The notes under the pieces were generated by a model that did not search any database, was not told where the DNA came from, and saw nothing but the letters and a program-made list of their open reading frames with translations. A stretch of 13,041 bases of DNA from an uncultured Fusicatenibacter sp. (GTDB taxonomy: Bacteria; Bacillota; Clostridia; Lachnospirales; Lachnospiraceae): positions 1-13,041 of the forward strand of contig CABUPZ010000068.1 in NCBI GenBank assembly GCA_902493585.1. The letters are read 5' to 3'. The position numbers and the translations under genes were made by a program. This document shows, piece after piece, positions 1 through 8,179 of the stretch; position 1 is the first letter of the stretch; each line of letters begins with the position of its first letter.

Positions 1-466
1 GCTGGCAGGCTTTTTCCTTTTCTGCCAGTTCCAGCATCTGGGGCAGCACATCCGCCAGCGATCTTACCGCGTCGTCCAGATCTCCGGACGTAAAAGCGAA
101 TCCATAGGAATAAATATCGTTGGGATCCGCTGTCCTGGTCCGGTATGCAAACACCGGGATCTCCACACTCATGACATTTTTTCTCTCTGCTTCCAGATAA
201 ACCTCCTGTTTCGGCGCCATCAGTGCCGTGTGGAGCGCCTCCTCCGGCATGGAAGCCTTCGCCGTGACAAAGTTTGCGTTTGCCTTTCTTATACTTTCCT
301 CCACTGCTTTCCGCAGTTCCATGTTTTCCTTTGCCAGATCCAGAAACTGACGCATCAGCTCATCCCGCTTATCCTTCAACAGTTTATGTCCGCGGACCGC
401 AGTGACCAGTTTCTTTTTCAGCCTGGTCAGCTCCATCCGGGTGGGTGTTATCTGTGTCACTGCCAC
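1..466 (-). CDS. ntpD: V-type ATPase subunit D (central rotor), 3' end cut off by window
   Basis: Subunit D is the long coiled-coil axle of the V1 rotor. It turns inside the A3B3 head and joins it to the membrane ring with NtpG. I translated 155 codons from the sequence. They begin VAVTQITPTRMELTRLKKKL and continue with RGHKLLKDKRDEL, the standard N-terminal helix of this family. The family is usually a little over 200 residues, so roughly the last quarter (the C-terminal helix) lies outside the left edge. The start is GTG at 466, chosen because it follows the ntpB TAA with no gap, has an AGGTGA ribosome site inside the ntpB 3' end, and gives the normal family N-terminus. The abutting stop/start suggests translational coupling with ntpB. 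I see no damage in the visible part. Confidence 0.95.
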   Translation of the reverse strand, partial: MAVTQITPTRMELTRLKKKLVTAVRGHKLLKDKRDELMRQFLDLAKENMELRKAVEESIRKANANFVTAKASMPEEALHTALMAPKQEVYLEAERKNVMSVEIPVFAYRTRTADPNDIYSYGFAFTSGDLDDAVRSLADVLPQMLELAEKEKACQ

Positions 467-1873
467 TTACGGTTCACCTCTTTTCGATTCCCTGTCCTGC
501 TTTGCCAGTACATAGTACTGGTCCAGGTATTTGTCGTCAATCCGTTTCAGTTCACTTCTCGGCAGGATACCCAACAGCTTCCATCCGATTTCCAGTGTCT
601 CCTCGATGGTACGGTCTGTAGTATACCCCTGGCTGACATATTCCTTCTCGAAGGCGTCGGCAAACTTCGCATACAGAAGATCCGTGTCGGACAGCGCCGC
701 CTCGCCCAGGATCACCATCAGCTCCCTGGCATCCTTTCCCCGGGCATACGCGGCAAACAGCTGGTTCATTGTATTGGAATGGTCAGCCCTTGTCTTGCCT
801 TCCCCGATTCCCTTGTCCTTCAGGCGGGACAGGGACGGAAGCACATCGATGGGCGGGGTGACACCTTTGTGATACAGGTCGCGGCTGAGGATGATCTGCC
901 CTTCCGTGATATATCCGGTCAGGTCAGGGATCGGATGGGTCTTATCATCCTCCGGCATGGTGAGGATCGGGATCATCGTGATGGAGCCGTCCTTTCCCTT
1001 CTGCCGTCCCGCACGCTCATAGAGGGAAGCCAGGTCGGTATACATGTATCCGGGATATCCGCGGCGCCCCGGTACTTCCTTGCGGGCGGCGGACACTTCC
1101 CGCAGGGCGTCCGCATAGTTGGTGATATCCGTCAGGATGACCAGAACATGCATCCCTTCTTCAAACGCAAGGTACTCCGCCGCCGTCAGCGCCATGCGCG
1201 GCGTCGCGATACGCTCTACCGCCGGATCGTTGGCCAGATTCACAAACAATACGGTACGGTCGATGGCTCCCGTTTCCTGAAAACTCTCGATAAAGAAATT
1301 GGATTCCTCAAACGTAATACCCGTCGCGGCAAAAACCACCGCGAACTTTTCATCCTTTTCCCTCACCTTTGCCTGACGTGCAATCTGCGCCGCCAGCTGC
1401 GCGTGGGGCATACCGGATGCGGAAAAGATCGGCAGTTTCTGCCCGCGGACCAGTGTATTCAATCCATCGATGGCGGAAATCCCTGTCTGGATAAACTCCT
1501 GGGGATAGCTTCTCGCCGCCGGGTTCATCGGCAGGCCGTTGATATCACGGCGTTCTTCCGGCAGGATCTCCGGACCGCCGTCGATGGGCTGTCCCAGTCC
1601 GTCAAAGACACGTCCCAGCATATCCGACGATACGCCAAGTTCCATGGTCCTGCCCAGAAAACGCACCTTACTGTTGGACAGATTGATGCCTGCCGCGTTT
1701 TCAAACAGCTGCAGCAGCGCTGTGTTTCCGTCCACCTCCAGCACCTTGCAGCGGCGTTTTTCCCCGTTCGCCAGCTCGACCTCTCCCAGTTCATCGTAGG
1801 TGACATTTTCCACTCCCTGTACCAGCATCAGAGGACCGGCTACTTCCTGTATGGTCCTGTATTCCTTCGGCAT
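467..1873 (-). CDS. ntpB: V-type ATPase subunit B (non-catalytic head subunit)
   Basis: Subunit B alternates with subunit A in the cytoplasmic A3B3 head and completes each nucleotide site at the A/B interface. The 468-residue length is normal. The site corresponding to the P-loop is the degenerate SASGMPHAQLA (about 151-161), as expected for B. Further family blocks are GRRGYPGYMYTDLASLYERA (269-288) and LPSLSRL (345-351), whose Arg350 matches the arginine finger that reaches into the catalytic site in E. hirae NtpB. The ATG at 1873 has an AAAGGAGG ribosome site within the ntpA 3' end, and only one base separates the ntpA TAA from it. This tight spacing fits coupled, equal synthesis of A and B. 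No odd features. Confidence 0.98.
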   Translation of the reverse strand: MPKEYRTIQEVAGPLMLVQGVENVTYDELGEVELANGEKRRCKVLEVDGNTALLQLFENAAGINLSNSKVRFLGRTMELGVSSDMLGRVFDGLGQPIDGGPEILPEERRDINGLPMNPAARSYPQEFIQTGISAIDGLNTLVRGQKLPIFSASGMPHAQLAAQIARQAKVREKDEKFAVVFAATGITFEESNFFIESFQETGAIDRTVLFVNLANDPAVERIATPRMALTAAEYLAFEEGMHVLVILTDITNYADALREVSAARKEVPGRRGYPGYMYTDLASLYERAGRQKGKDGSITMIPILTMPEDDKTHPIPDLTGYITEGQIILSRDLYHKGVTPPIDVLPSLSRLKDKGIGEGKTRADHSNTMNQLFAAYARGKDARELMVILGEAALSDTDLLYAKFADAFEKEYVSQGYTTDRTIEETLEIGWKLLGILPRSELKRIDDKYLDQYYVLAKQDRESKRGEP

Positions 1874-1874
1874 G

Positions 1875-3641
1875 TTACAAGTCCTCCTTTCCGATCAGTC
1901 CGGATATCTCCGCTGCCAGTTCCTTCACAACTGCCTCATACTGCGCGTCCAGCTGATCTTCCGGCGTATATTTGTATCGCCCGATCTGTTCACGGACACT
2001 CATTTTGATCAGGTCATTCACCGCTGCGCCTTCTTTCAGCGCCTCGACGGATTTGTCATAGAACCCCAGCACCAGTTTCATCATCAGATGCTGCTTCTTC
2101 AGGGATGTATAGGTGTCAATCTCATGGAAAGAGTTCTGATGCAGAAAATCCTCTCGGATGGAACGTGCCGCCTCCATCTTCAGGCGGTCGCCCGCGGAAA
2201 GAGCGTCCATGCCGACCATCTTCACGATTTCCTCCAGTTCCGCCTCATCCTGCAGCAGCGCCATCATTTCCTGACGGCAGCTCATCCAGTCTTCGGCAAC
2301 ATTGGCGTTGAACCATTTCTCCATATCATTCAGATACAGGGAATAACTTTTCAGCCAGTTGATCGCCGGGAAATGCCGCTTATAGGCGAGCGCGGAATCC
2401 AGTCCCCAGAACACCTTGACGATCCGAAGGGTCGCCTGAGAAACCGGTTCCGAAATATCACCGCCGGGAGGTGACACAGCGCCGATCACAGACAGCGCGC
2501 CTTCCCGTCCTTCCTTTCCAAGAGTGACCACATCTCCCGCACGCTCATAAAACTGCGCCAGACGGCTTCCCAGATAAGCCGGATATCCTTCCTCGCCCGG
2601 CATCTCTTCCAGACGGCCGGACATCTCCCGGAGCGCCTCCGCCCAGCGTGAGGTAGAATCCGCCATCAGCGCAACGGAATATCCCATATCACGAAAATAT
2701 TCCGCAATGGTGATCCCGGTATAAATGGAAGCCTCGCGGGCGGCAACCGGCATATCGGAGGTGTTGGCGATCAGAACCGTCCTCTGCATCAGAGACTGCC
2801 CGGTCTTGGGATCCTTCAGCTCCGGAAATTCATTGAGAACGTCTGTCATCTCATTTCCCCGCTCTCCGCAGCCGATATAGACGACAATATCCGCTTCCGC
2901 CCACTTCGCCAGCTGGTGCTGGATCACGGTCTTTCCGCTTCCGAACGGTCCCGGAACGGCAGCCACACCGCCGCGGGCGATGGGAAAAAACGTATCCACC
3001 ACCCGCTGTCCTGTGATCAGCGGGGTTCGCGGCGGAAGCTTCCTGCTGTAAGGCCGCCCCCGGCGGACCGGCCATTTCTGCATCAGCGCCACTTCCCTGT
3101 CCCCGTCCGCCGTCTCGATCACCGCCACGGTTTCCTCAACGGTGAAACTGCCCGCCTGGATGGATTTCACCCTGCCACTGACACCGTAAGGCACCATGAT
3201 TTTCTGTTCCACCACGATTGTCTCCTGTACCGTTCCAAGCACATCACCCGGCTCCACCGCATCCCCCGGCTTCGCCGCCGGCACGAACTCCCATCGGATG
3301 TCCCTTTTCAGGGAAGGAACCTCAACCCCTCTTTTCAGACTGGTTCCCGAAACCTTCCGGATATCATCCAGCGGACGCTGGATCCCGTCATAAATACTGG
3401 CGATCAGGCCAGGGCCAAGCTCCACGGACAGAGGCATTCCGGTGGACTCCACCGGCTCGCCCGGTCCAAGCCCGGAAGTCTCCTCGTATACCTGGATGGA
3501 AGCCTCGTCCCCGTGCATCTCTATGATCTCTCCGATCAGCCTCTGCCGGCTGACGCGGACGACATCAAACATATTGGCATCCCTCATGCCAGTCGCTATG
3601 ACCAGCGGACCTGCTACTTTTTTGATCACTCCTGTACTCAT
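1875..3641 (-). CDS. ntpA: V-type ATPase catalytic subunit A
   Basis: This is the ATP-hydrolysing (or ATP-forming) subunit of the V1 head. It has 588 residues, in the normal range. The N-terminal barrel begins MSTGVIKKVAGPLVIATGM. The A-type bulge domain with VEPGDVLGTVQET lies near residues 110-190. The P-loop GPFGSGKTV spans residues 231-239 with Lys237, and GCGERGNEM carries the catalytic Glu260. SGRLEEMPGEEGYPAYLGSR is also present and typical. The start ATG at 3641 lies about 11 bases after an AGGTG ribosome site. A 55-bp gap separates it from ntpG. This is the second-largest gap in the operon and contains an inverted repeat (separate entry). No missing catalytic residue was seen. Confidence 0.98.
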   Translation of the reverse strand: MSTGVIKKVAGPLVIATGMRDANMFDVVRVSRQRLIGEIIEMHGDEASIQVYEETSGLGPGEPVESTGMPLSVELGPGLIASIYDGIQRPLDDIRKVSGTSLKRGVEVPSLKRDIRWEFVPAAKPGDAVEPGDVLGTVQETIVVEQKIMVPYGVSGRVKSIQAGSFTVEETVAVIETADGDREVALMQKWPVRRGRPYSRKLPPRTPLITGQRVVDTFFPIARGGVAAVPGPFGSGKTVIQHQLAKWAEADIVVYIGCGERGNEMTDVLNEFPELKDPKTGQSLMQRTVLIANTSDMPVAAREASIYTGITIAEYFRDMGYSVALMADSTSRWAEALREMSGRLEEMPGEEGYPAYLGSRLAQFYERAGDVVTLGKEGREGALSVIGAVSPPGGDISEPVSQATLRIVKVFWGLDSALAYKRHFPAINWLKSYSLYLNDMEKWFNANVAEDWMSCRQEMMALLQDEAELEEIVKMVGMDALSAGDRLKMEAARSIREDFLHQNSFHEIDTYTSLKKQHLMMKLVLGFYDKSVEALKEGAAVNDLIKMSVREQIGRYKYTPEDQLDAQYEAVVKELAAEISGLIGKEDL

Positions 3642-3673
3642 CTGTTGCCATCACCTGCTTTCTTTTAATTTTC

Positions 3674-3700
3674 GTAACTGTTCAGTACCTTCACAGTTAC
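3674..3700 (-). repeat. Intercistronic inverted repeat between ntpG and ntpA
   Basis: GTAACTG (3674-3680) and CAGTTAC (3694-3700) are perfect 7-base inverted repeats around a 13-base loop. In the minus-strand transcript they would form a stem. The ntpG stop codon sits in its 5' arm and the ntpA ribosome site lies further downstream. No U-run follows, so I do not call it a terminator. A role in mRNA processing or in separating translation of ntpG from ntpA is inference. Confidence 0.45.
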
Positions 3701-4020
3701 TGCTTTTCACTGAACAGGATATCGGAACCGACTGCCTGCTCCACGGATTTTCTGACTCCTTCCATCCCTGCCCCCGTATTTCCGGACACACCCGGAATTT
3801 GGATCAGTGCGGGAAGAAAACGCTCTTTGCAGCGTTCAATTTCTTCCGGAAGTTCCGCCGCCAGGGCTTCCGTAATATAGATCACGGCGTAGCCGCTGTC
3901 TGTCAGCTTTCGGATCTGGGCTTTCCCCTCCCCGGGTGTCGCCACCGGAAACGTGTCCAGACCAAGGGCGGCAAATCCATAGATGCTGTCGTAGGCGCCA
4001 AGCACTGCTATCTTATACAT
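3697..4020 (-). CDS. ntpG: V-type ATPase subunit F (NtpG in E. hirae naming), central stalk
   Basis: This is a small (107-residue) rotor subunit that binds the D axle. It is called F in most V/A-ATPases and NtpG in the E. hirae operon. The protein begins MYKIAVLGAYDSIYGFAALG, followed by LDTFPV and later YAVIYITEALA, the Rossmann-like pattern of this family. It contains LIQIPGVSGNTGAGMEGV near residues 72-89. The ATG at 4020 overlaps the last 8 bases of ntpC (ATGTATAA), implying coupled translation, with a modest AAGGG ribosome site. Its stop codon lies in the first arm of an inverted repeat before ntpA. The naming is easily confused, because here ntpF is a different protein (the peripheral-stalk subunit at 8180-8488). 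Confidence 0.95.
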   Translation of the reverse strand: MYKIAVLGAYDSIYGFAALGLDTFPVATPGEGKAQIRKLTDSGYAVIYITEALAAELPEEIERCKERFLPALIQIPGVSGNTGAGMEGVRKSVEQAVGSDILFSEKQ

Positions 4021-4981
4021 ACATTTCCCTTACCCTTTCCCGGATCACAGCATCCGGAAGGCCGTTCTGCTTTCCGGTGAGTATCATCCGCACGTTCTTG
4101 ATCTCATTTTCTCTCGCCAGCACATATGCCGCCAGCGGTCCTGCGGAAAACGCCCGGTATTTCTGCGGACGGATCGTCCGGATGATCCGGTTGTCGCACC
4201 ACCGCTCAAAGGCGGAGCCTGATTCGTTCCAGGCGTCCACCGCCTCCTGAAATCCTTCCTGAACCAGTACCGAACACACTGCCTCCACGCCGGACAGCGC
4301 CGCCATCGTCAGCGCAGACACACTCACCGCCCTGCACGGAGCCAGCGCCCGTTCCAGAAACGCACGGCTCTTTCCGGTCCGCGCCCCGCGGATGGCGATC
4401 CTGATATCCGCCACCACCACAAAATCCTCCGCATACGCCCGGATCACTTCCTCGCCGGACCTTCTGCCTGCCTGTCCGATGGCATCCAGCGCAGCGCGGT
4501 CCACAATGATATCGCACAGCTGTCCGTCCCTGGTCTGAAGCATCGTCTCCAGAGCTTCCGCTGCCGCCTGGCGCATATGCTCCGGCAAAGCGGAAAAATT
4601 TTTCTCCTGAAGGATCTCGTGCATCGTTTCCCCGGAAATGGATGTGTCATCATAATAAATCTCCGCATTCGCCTTTCCGGCACAGACTTCCTTGACCGCT
4701 GCTTTCAGATTGTGATAAAGATGTGGATACGACAGCACATCCAACACCGACGGATCCACCTTCAGGTCACGGATGACCTCCCAGGTTTTTTCCGTCTCCT
4801 GTTTCAGCATCCTGTCCGCATCCCTTCCGGTATCGCTGTCACCCCATCCCTTTTCCGCCAGAAAATCCAGCGCACTCTCGTAAGTTTTGCACGCCAGCAG
4901 CTGCCCGATCACGCTTTCCGTGAACAATGCAGTCTCCAGAGAACGGATACGGGCAACGGCGTATACATAATTATCTGCCAT
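4013..4981 (-). CDS. ntpC: V-type ATPase subunit C (collar between rotor shaft and membrane ring)
   Basis: Subunit C (AC39/d family) is the funnel-shaped socket that links the D-F shaft to the NtpK ring. From the ATG at 4981 the protein has 322 residues and starts MADNYVYAVARIRSLE, the usual family N-terminus. The C-terminal block GPLAAYVLARENEIKNVRMI, followed by LTGKQNGLP and a terminal VREMYV, is diagnostic. An in-frame ATG at 5005 would add eight residues (MIGYGGRA), but GGAGGGAG sits 7-12 bases before the 4981 ATG and inside the longer version, so 4981 is preferred. It overlaps the ntpE stop by 11 bases and the ntpG start by 8, so translation of E, C and G is probably coupled. Confidence 0.95.
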   Translation of the reverse strand: MADNYVYAVARIRSLETALFTESVIGQLLACKTYESALDFLAEKGWGDSDTGRDADRMLKQETEKTWEVIRDLKVDPSVLDVLSYPHLYHNLKAAVKEVCAGKANAEIYYDDTSISGETMHEILQEKNFSALPEHMRQAAAEALETMLQTRDGQLCDIIVDRAALDAIGQAGRRSGEEVIRAYAEDFVVVADIRIAIRGARTGKSRAFLERALAPCRAVSVSALTMAALSGVEAVCSVLVQEGFQEAVDAWNESGSAFERWCDNRIIRTIRPQKYRAFSAGPLAAYVLARENEIKNVRMILTGKQNGLPDAVIRERVREMYV

Positions 4982-5576
4982 CGCTCTCCCTCCATAACCG
5001 ATCATTCACCACATCCTGCAGTTCGTTCCACCGACCGGCAAACAGCGCATCCAACGTACAGTTTTCTTCGATCCCTCCGTAGGACAGAAGAAATCCGTCC
5101 TCGATGGATGGGTCTTCTCTCAGTTCGATCACACCGCCTGTTTCTCTGGCGATTTTCTTCAGTTCCTTTTCAAAATCCCCCGGCATTCTCTGGTAATCCC
5201 GGGAGCCGAGGAACATCACTCCGCATTCTCCGCGGACACAGCGGGAAAAGATTGTTTTCAATGCCCCGAAATATTCCTTCTCATCGGTCTCCCGCATCTT
5301 TTTCCCTGCTTTTTCGATCAGATCCCGGACGATCTCCTGTTTGGCTTCCAGGACCGCACGGCTTCTCTCCTGATCCCGTTTGGAACATTCCCGGTTTCTC
5401 AGTTCTTCCAGTTCCCGTTCCAGCGATGATACGGCTTTTTCTTCCCACGCCTCCATCTCTTTCTCCGCGCAGGCTCTTATTTTTTCCGCTTCCTCCGCCG
5501 CCTGATGTTCTATCTTTTTCGCTTCTTCCCGGGCCTGTGCCAGAATCTGTCCGGTGATTTTCTCCAGTCCATTCAT
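4971..5576 (-). CDS. ntpE: V-type ATPase subunit E (peripheral stalk)
   Basis: Subunit E pairs with NtpF to form the long coiled-coil peripheral stalks that hold the A3B3 head still against rotation. The 201-residue protein starts MNGLEKITGQILAQAREEAK. Residues 1 to about 95 are a highly charged, Ala/Glu/Lys-rich helix expected to form the coiled coil. The rest is the globular head-binding domain, including PSIEDGFLLSYGGIEENCTL near the end. An upstream in-frame GTG/ATG (5609, 5606) would add MMKEKGGAAAA. I prefer 5576 because the AAAGGAGG motif lies between the two candidates and the family N-terminus fits. The 13-base spacing to that site is rather long, so the start is less sure than the identity. 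An inverted repeat lies upstream, after ntpK. Confidence 0.93.
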   Translation of the reverse strand: MNGLEKITGQILAQAREEAKKIEHQAAEEAEKIRACAEKEMEAWEEKAVSSLERELEELRNRECSKRDQERSRAVLEAKQEIVRDLIEKAGKKMRETDEKEYFGALKTIFSRCVRGECGVMFLGSRDYQRMPGDFEKELKKIARETGGVIELREDPSIEDGFLLSYGGIEENCTLDALFAGRWNELQDVVNDRLWRESDGR

Positions 5577-5624
5577 CGCAGCCGCAGCGCCTCCTTTCTC
5601 TTTCATCACTCTGCCGTTTTCCTG

Positions 5625-5649
5625 TAACCGTTCCGCTGATGAACGGTTA
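5625..5649 (-). repeat. Intercistronic hairpin between ntpK and ntpE
   Basis: TAACCGTTC (5625-5633) and GAACGGTTA (5641-5649) form a perfect 9-bp inverted repeat around a 7-base loop. It starts 8 bases after the ntpK stop codon in the minus-strand mRNA. No U-run follows, so full termination is unlikely. A stem here could protect the 3' end of an ntpF-I-K segment or reduce read-through into ntpE. That would suit the high copy number of NtpK in the ring, but it is inference. Confidence 0.55.
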
Positions 5650-5657
5650 TGATCCCT

Positions 5658-6128
5658 TTATACCGGAATCGAGAAAAGGCAAAGTACGGTAACCAGAAGC
5701 GCCAGGATCGCGTAAGTTTCCACCATCGCCGGGAACAGCATCGCTTTCGCGAACTGATCCGGTTTTTTCGCCACGATCCCGATGGAGGCCGCCGCTGTTT
5801 TTCCCTGATAGATGCCGGAAATCAACCCTACGATACCGGTGGGCAGACACGCCGCAAAGATCAGAAGCCCTGTGGTCAGCGTGATATCATTTCCGCCGCC
5901 GCCAAGGATACCGATGCGGGAAAGGGTCACAAACGCCACCAGCAGACCATAGATACCCTGCGTACCCGGAAGAAGCTGCAGCAGCAGCACTTTCGCAAAC
6001 TTGGACGGATCCTCGGTAACTACGCCGGACGCAGCCTGCCCCGCCATTCCGACACCGTAGGCGGAACCGCAGCCCGCCAGAGCCGCAGCCACGATCGCTC
6101 CTGATAAAGCCCAAACCAAACCATTCAT
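5658..6128 (-). CDS. ntpK: V-type ATPase subunit K (16-kDa proteolipid rotor ring), Na+-type
   Basis: NtpK forms the membrane rotor ring that carries the transported ion. The 156-residue protein has four hydrophobic helices (about 5-27, 47-72, 83-107, 129-153) made from two duplicated hairpins. Only the second half keeps the carboxylate (Glu137 in METYAIL). The first hairpin has LPGTQGIYG. In E. hirae NtpK, Na+ is held by Leu61, Thr64, Gln65, Gln110 and Glu139. The equivalents here, shifted by 8 in the first hairpin and 2 in the second, are Leu53, Thr56, Gln57, Gln108 and Glu137, and all are present. The ATG at 6128 has AAAGGAGG nine bases upstream, formed by the end of ntpI, whose stop is two bases away. 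The hydrophobic N-terminus acts as membrane helix 1; cleavage is not indicated. Confidence 0.97.
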   Translation of the reverse strand: MNGLVWALSGAIVAAALAGCGSAYGVGMAGQAASGVVTEDPSKFAKVLLLQLLPGTQGIYGLLVAFVTLSRIGILGGGGNDITLTTGLLIFAACLPTGIVGLISGIYQGKTAAASIGIVAKKPDQFAKAMLFPAMVETYAILALLVTVLCLFSIPV

Positions 6129-6130
6129 TC

Positions 6131-8164
6131 TTATTTTCCTCCTTTGATATCCACATATTTGGTATTTGACCGAAACGGGGTGAACTCTTTTCCACCGCCT
6201 TCATAAAATTTTCCGAAGAATTCCACATACTGCAGACGGCAGGTGTGGACATACGCCCCAAGAAGATTGATCGCCAGGTTAAACGTATGTCCGACCAGGA
6301 ACACCACGGCAAACAGAAGGATTCCCGGAATACTGCGCCCCATCATACTTCCCATCTGATTCACCACGGACGCGATTACTCCGGTGGCAAGCCCCAGCGC
6401 CAGCAGCCTGGAATAGGACAGAAGATCCGACAGCCATCCTGTGATGTTGTAAAGATCATAAGCGCCAAGCGCCAGGCGGATCCCCCATTGGTTTTTCCTG
6501 CGCCTTCCCGCAAACAGAAGGATTCCAAGCGCTCCGACGATTGCCATCCCCTTTGCCAGCACATGGACAAACGGTGGGAATCTGACCTCCAGCCCGAACA
6601 TGGCTGCAAACATACTGCTGGGAATCAGGATCAGCAAAAGCCCCAGGATCAACAAGAACCAGAAGACCACATCACAGAGAAACGCCATGTAATCTTTGTT
6701 TTTGATGCAGAGATATCCCTTGATGCCAAGCCCCGTAAACAGATGAATACAGCCGAACAGCAGCGAGTACATCAGAAGCCGCATTGGATCGTTCAGCGGA
6801 ACGAACCACAGCGCCGGAATCACACTCTGCCCTTCCGGCAGCGATACCCCAAAGAATGTCTTCGCAATCACATCCAGCGCATCCCCGAAATACCCTCCAA
6901 ACATAATTCCCCAGAACAGCGTGGAAAGACCGCACCAGAAAAATAACTGAAGCGACTTTTTCAGACTTTCCTCCATCCGCGGAAATTTCAGGATCGCTGC
7001 GCCGCAGGCGATGGAAATGATTGCCCCATATGCCGCGTCAGAAAGCATCAGTCCGAACAGAAACACATAAAAAACGGTCATGATACTGGTGGGGTCCAGC
7101 TCATCCTTTTTCGGCAGTCCAAAGGAGGCGAGCACTCCTTCCCCGGAACGAGCAAACGTATTGTTGTGAAGCAGGACCGGTGGCTGTTCCCCCTCGGAAA
7201 TCCTCTCCACCTCCACCGATGCCGCAAACCGCTCCGTCAGTTCAGCCGCCAGACGGCCCGCCACTTTTGCCGGAACATAACCGGCAAGCGCAAAGGCAGC
7301 GCGGGTCTGGGGAAGCTTTCCCAGCACCTCATATTTTTCCGTGCGCACACGGTAATAATCCGACATCAGCCTCAGATGTTCCCGCTCTCCCTGCAATTCC
7401 CGGATCTGTTTTTCCAGCCGGACAATACTCTCCTCCGCATCCCGGATCCTCTGTTCCAGCTGTTTCTGCTTCTCCTTCGGCGGCTGATCGAGAAACTGGG
7501 ACGTTCTTGCAAACCCATGGTTTCTCAGCGCATGCTCCAGTTCCTTCGTCTCTTCTTTCATGCAGATCATAGCAAGATATGTTCCGTCCCGGGCTGCAGA
7601 CAAGATCTGTATCGTGTACAGGGACAGGGCTTCATTTTCCGCTGAGATGAGCGATTGAATTTCTTTCTCCGTGTACGGAGCCGGGAGTGTCCCCACAAAG
7701 AAATCGCAGCGTTTTGTCCCCGGACGGATCATCGGCACATCCAACTTCATCCACGGCTGTATCTCCTCGATGTGAAGTTTCATTTTCTGGACGTTTGTCC
7801 GCTTTGTCTGAACCTCCTGATCCAGCTGGATCAATGTGTTTGCCGTCCTGGAATATTCGGAACGATGCGCCGCCACATGGTCGTAAATACTCCCTTCCAG
7901 AAGGGGCTTTCCCTCCAGGGAATGAAGCATCGGCTTCCTCTCCGGCGCATACCGGTCAAGGATTTCCAGCGCCTGATCCGCCAGATGCATTCTCTTCTGA
8001 AATGCGTTCCTCGCCCCGGCAGTATCCGTCCTCGGGAATGCCTCTGTCTCCTCCGGCTCCAGACGGATCTCCACCCAGCCCAGCTCCTGCAGACGTTCCA
8101 GCACAGTTTTACGGTGTTTCTGCAACGCGCAGATACTGATCTTCCGCATCTGTTCCACTGCCAT
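6131..8164 (-). CDS. ntpI: V-type ATPase subunit I (a subunit, membrane stator)
   Basis: NtpI is the membrane stator that provides the ion half-channels against the NtpK ring and anchors the peripheral stalks. It has 677 residues. Residues 1 to about 350 are cytoplasmic, with coiled-coil stretches near 100-135 and 230-270. The C-terminal half holds about seven or eight hydrophobic segments starting near 360. LLSYSRLLALGLATG places a conserved Arg at 586, and HTCRLQYVEFFGKFYEGGG places Arg643. These correspond to the essential arginines of the E. hirae protein (Arg573 and Arg629). The ATG at 8164 has AAAGGAGG at ideal spacing, and the gene starts 15 bases after the ntpF stop. The start MAVEQMRKISICAL is typical. 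Nothing appears broken. Confidence 0.97.
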   Translation of the reverse strand: MAVEQMRKISICALQKHRKTVLERLQELGWVEIRLEPEETEAFPRTDTAGARNAFQKRMHLADQALEILDRYAPERKPMLHSLEGKPLLEGSIYDHVAAHRSEYSRTANTLIQLDQEVQTKRTNVQKMKLHIEEIQPWMKLDVPMIRPGTKRCDFFVGTLPAPYTEKEIQSLISAENEALSLYTIQILSAARDGTYLAMICMKEETKELEHALRNHGFARTSQFLDQPPKEKQKQLEQRIRDAEESIVRLEKQIRELQGEREHLRLMSDYYRVRTEKYEVLGKLPQTRAAFALAGYVPAKVAGRLAAELTERFAASVEVERISEGEQPPVLLHNNTFARSGEGVLASFGLPKKDELDPTSIMTVFYVFLFGLMLSDAAYGAIISIACGAAILKFPRMEESLKKSLQLFFWCGLSTLFWGIMFGGYFGDALDVIAKTFFGVSLPEGQSVIPALWFVPLNDPMRLLMYSLLFGCIHLFTGLGIKGYLCIKNKDYMAFLCDVVFWFLLILGLLLILIPSSMFAAMFGLEVRFPPFVHVLAKGMAIVGALGILLFAGRRRKNQWGIRLALGAYDLYNITGWLSDLLSYSRLLALGLATGVIASVVNQMGSMMGRSIPGILLFAVVFLVGHTFNLAINLLGAYVHTCRLQYVEFFGKFYEGGGKEFTPFRSNTKYVDIKGGK

Positions 8165-8179
8165 ATCGGAAACCTCCTT

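Noticed and set aside
1320..1440. Degenerate P-loop in ntpB considered as a lost catalytic site
   Set aside because: V-type B subunits normally lack a functional P-loop. This is the usual state, not damage.
230..2008. A 592-residue open frame on the plus strand opposite ntpB and ntpD
   Set aside because: It lies antisense to two certain genes, has no recognisable domain, and shows the His/Arg/Gln-rich composition typical of antisense frames in codon-biased genes. Length alone is not evidence.
4577..5557. A 326-residue plus-strand open frame opposite ntpC and ntpE
   Set aside because: Pro/Ser/Arg-rich shadow of the real genes, with no family features.
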